Shown here one piece after another: positions 13,592 through 14,173 of a stretch of DNA of 14,173 nt; the first letter of the stretch is position 1, and each line of letters starts with the position of its first letter. The notes under the pieces were generated by a model. That model did not search any database and had not been told where the DNA came from. It saw only the letters and a list, made by a program, of their open reading frames with translations. Where the stretch lies: assembly GCA_900771325.1 (NCBI GenBank), contig CAAGNN010000154.1:1-14173 (forward strand). Direction: 5' to 3'. The stretch is from Kiritimatiellia bacterium (GTDB lineage: Bacteria > Verrucomicrobiota > Kiritimatiellia > RFP12 > DVOR01). Made by a program: the position numbers and the translations under genes.

Positions 13592-13626
13592 AGCGGTTAG
13601 CCGTTAGCGGTTAGCTGCTAGCGCGC
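13592..13626. repeat. 7-bp tandem repeat, AGCGGTT type
   Basis: Consecutive 7-mers AGCGGTT, AGCCGTT, AGCGGTT, AGCTGCT and AGCGCGC. It has the same period as the repeats at 262, 4086 and 9974. The sequence just after it, CCGCGACGGACAGCTTCG (13630-13647), resembles CCGCGACGGGCAACCTCG within repeat element copy 1, so this may be a decayed third relative. Confidence 0.75.
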
Positions 13627-13712
13627 ATACCGCGACGGACAGCTTCGCGGAAACAACCGTGCAACAACAGCCCCCGTGCCAACCGTGCCACGCGGTATGC
13701 CAAACCGTGCCA
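13625..13712. repeat. Inverted repeat and CCGTGCCA cluster
   Basis: A perfect 10-bp inverted repeat, GCATACCGCG (13625-13634) and CGCGGTATGC (13691-13700), 56 bp apart. Around its right arm lies a cluster of CCGTGCCA (13674-13681, 13683-13690, 13705-13712) with a variant CCGTGCAA (13657-13664). Such repeated octamers could be protein-binding sites upstream of the TPR operon, or merely more repeat DNA. No gene is present. Confidence 0.6.
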
Positions 13713-13721
13713 AAAACGTGG

Positions 13722-14173
13722 CAGGCCCGAGTTCGAGGTCAACCCGGGCCTACCTTGAGGCGAACCCGGGGCAGATAAAAATGTAAAGCGCCCCGAGGCG
13801 AACTATTAAGTCCACCACTTATCGACAATAAGTCCACCACTTATCGGCGATAAGTCCCCCACTTATCGGTAATAACTCCCGGACTTAATAATTCCCCTCG
13901 CCCCGGGGCCAAAACGAACCCGGCCCTACCTCGAGTCGGACCCGGGGCGGATGCGAAGCGAACCCGGGGCGGATGCGAAGCGAACCCGGGGCGGACTAAA
14001 CTAATAAGACTCAGTCTTAATTGAATTAACTCTGAGTCTTAATTGAATTAAGTCTGAGTCTTAATAATCGTCCTCCGGGCGAGGCCAAAACAAACCCGGC
14101 CCTACCTCGAGGCGAACCCGGGGCGGATGCGAAGTCAACTCGGGGCAGGTCGGGGGTCAACCCGGGGCGGGTC
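13722..14173. repeat. Long 22-bp-phase tandem array with higher-order structure
   Basis: Cutting every 22 bases from 13722 gives about 20 units that all share phase and end mostly in AAC or TAA, continuing past the window edge. Types: CCGGGGCGG…GCGAAC (13942 and 13964, identical; similar at 14118), CCGGCCCTACC…GAAC (13744-like, 13920, 14096), …GGCCAAAAC…AAC (13898, 14074), an A+T-rich block with CCACTTATCG…ATAA (13810, 13832, 13854) and another with GAGTCTTAATTGAATTAA (14008-like, 14030). Units at 13898, 13920 and 13942 recur 176 bp (8 units) later with 16, 20 and 20 of 22 bases the same. The stretch is not coding. Confidence 0.92.

Noticed and set aside
13722..14173. CRISPR array
   Set aside because: The 22-bp units are contiguous, with no alternation of a constant repeat and unique spacers of about 30 bp, and no cas gene is nearby.
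13722..14173. Plasmid-type iteron origin
   Set aside because: The 22-bp period fits iterons, but the same repeat family lies at several intergenic sites among housekeeping genes, and there is no replication initiator gene or DnaA-box cluster visible.

Overview
This is a G+C-rich bacterial chromosome segment with compact genes and short intergenic gaps. No plasmid, phage or transposase gene is visible. The lineage is not certain. The nucleotide-sugar genes, queA, a single-chain isopropylmalate-dehydratase-like enzyme and large TPR/membrane proteins of no recognised family would suit a Gram-negative bacterium such as a PVC-group member (Kiritimatiellota, Lentisphaerota or Verrucomicrobiota). 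That placement is a guess from general character, not from a marker gene.

Layout, left to right. Positions 1-584 are non-coding, with structured G+C-rich DNA, a heptamer tandem repeat and a probable leader for the next operon. Positions 585-3959 (+) hold a complete dTDP-L-rhamnose operon in the order rfbC-rfbD-rfbA-rfbB, with overlapping or nearly touching genes. It runs head-on into a leftward operon transcribed from about 9030 to 4126, made of a 907-residue membrane protein with a helical C-terminal half, then queA (queuosine tRNA modification), then a mannose-1-phosphate guanylyltransferase. A rightward GNAT acetyltransferase (9316-9945) diverges from that operon and converges with a second leftward operon (13456 to 10120): a TPR protein followed by a fused LeuC-LeuD-type hydro-lyase. 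From 13516 to the window end there is no gene, only repeat DNA.

How the genes fit together: rfbCDAB makes dTDP-L-rhamnose from glucose-1-phosphate and dTTP, and manC makes GDP-mannose. Both are donors for surface polysaccharide or glycoprotein glycosylation, although no glycosyltransferase is recognisable in the window. queA, the fused hydro-lyase and the acetyltransferase are housekeeping or accessory functions.

The most unusual content is between the genes. (1) Tandem arrays with an exact 22-bp period occur at 9068-9287, 13547-13590 and 13722-14173, with a trace at position 3. The largest keeps a strict 22-bp phase for about 20 units while the sequence switches between G+C-rich and A+T-rich unit types, and it shows an 8-unit (176-bp) higher-order period. 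(2) Two inverted copies of a roughly 140-bp palindrome-rich element sit in the only two convergent intergenic gaps. (3) Short tandem repeats with a 7-bp period lie at four intergenic sites. None of these looks coding.
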